Shown here: piece after piece, positions 57,015 through 57,035 of the stretch
How the letters are laid out: every line of letters starts with the position of its first letter
How positions within the stretch are numbered: position 1 is the stretch's first letter
Source of the DNA: Bacillus sp. AFS041924
Lineage (GTDB): Bacteria > Bacillota > Bacilli > Bacillales > Bacillaceae_G
Assembly (NCBI RefSeq): GCF_002577195.1
Contig: NZ_NULG01000022.1
Location: 12,285-69,319, forward strand
Length of the DNA stretch: 57,035 nucleotides
Direction: 5' to 3'
The notes under the pieces: model-generated
The model's input: the letters and a program-made list of their open reading frames with translations, nothing else
Told to the model about the DNA's origin: nothing
The model's database searches: none
Made by a program: the position numbers and the translations under genes

Positions 57015-57035
57015 GTTTGTGCGCCCAGCATGTGC

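Noticed and set aside
57020-57035. GC-rich GCGCCCAGCATGTGC at the right edge
   Set aside because: May be the start of another repeat, but the window ends and it cannot be judged.

Overview
The window is a low-GC, gene-dense chromosome segment of a Bacillaceae bacterium. Gene order and protein sequences follow the Bacillus subtilis patA-ykyB-ykuE...ykuV, rnjA-rpoY-ykrA-defB-ykyA-pdhABCD, speA-yktABC and typA-ylaHIKN-ftsW-pycA-ctaABCDEF blocks. The species cannot be fixed from the window. Tgl, an SR1 homologue and many small proteins suit a spore former. I saw no rRNA, tRNA, CRISPR array, prophage or intact insertion sequence.

Layout. 1-8 kb: patA, a CorA-type transporter, an orphan membrane histidine kinase, a RacA-like repeat protein, a lone holin-like gene, ykyB, a Pro/Tyr-rich protein and ykuE. 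8-20 kb: fadH-ykuI, a frameshifted methyltransferase, a 25-residue membrane peptide, a glutaredoxin-like gene, ykuJ, ykuK, a ykzF-like gene, ykuL/darB, ccpC, dapH-dapL, ykuU, ykuV and a lone CydB-like gene. 20-26 kb: rpoY-rnjA, a tiny basic peptide, an EamA transporter, ykrA, defB, a YjcZ-type peptide and ykyA. 27-32 kb: pdhABCD. 32-39 kb: small DUF genes, SR1/SR1P, tgl, speA, yktA, yktB and suhB. 39-57 kb: typA, the yla cluster, ftsW, pycA and the cta genes.

How the genes work together. PatA, DapH and DapL form the acetylase branch of diaminopimelate/lysine synthesis. PdhABCD and PycA feed acetyl-CoA and oxaloacetate into the TCA cycle, CcpC is a citrate-responsive regulator of that cycle, and CtaA-F build the caa3 oxidase. 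DarB (YkuL) is a c-di-AMP receptor reported to contact pyruvate carboxylase in B. subtilis. SR1P is known to act on GapA together with RNase J1, and both SR1P and rnjA are here.

The most notable non-coding signals are: an SR1 dual-function RNA whose -35 region overlaps a perfect 15-7-15 palindrome; two adjacent 7-1-7 operators (Fur-like, PerR-like) just upstream of a consensus promoter for the peroxiredoxin ykuU; a dispersed ~130-190 bp repeat family with GGCTCTGTTAA ends; and a tandem pair of ~100-bp hairpin repeats between ykuU and ykuV. I found no clearly new multi-gene system. The novelty is in regulatory RNA/DNA, repeats and tiny proteins.
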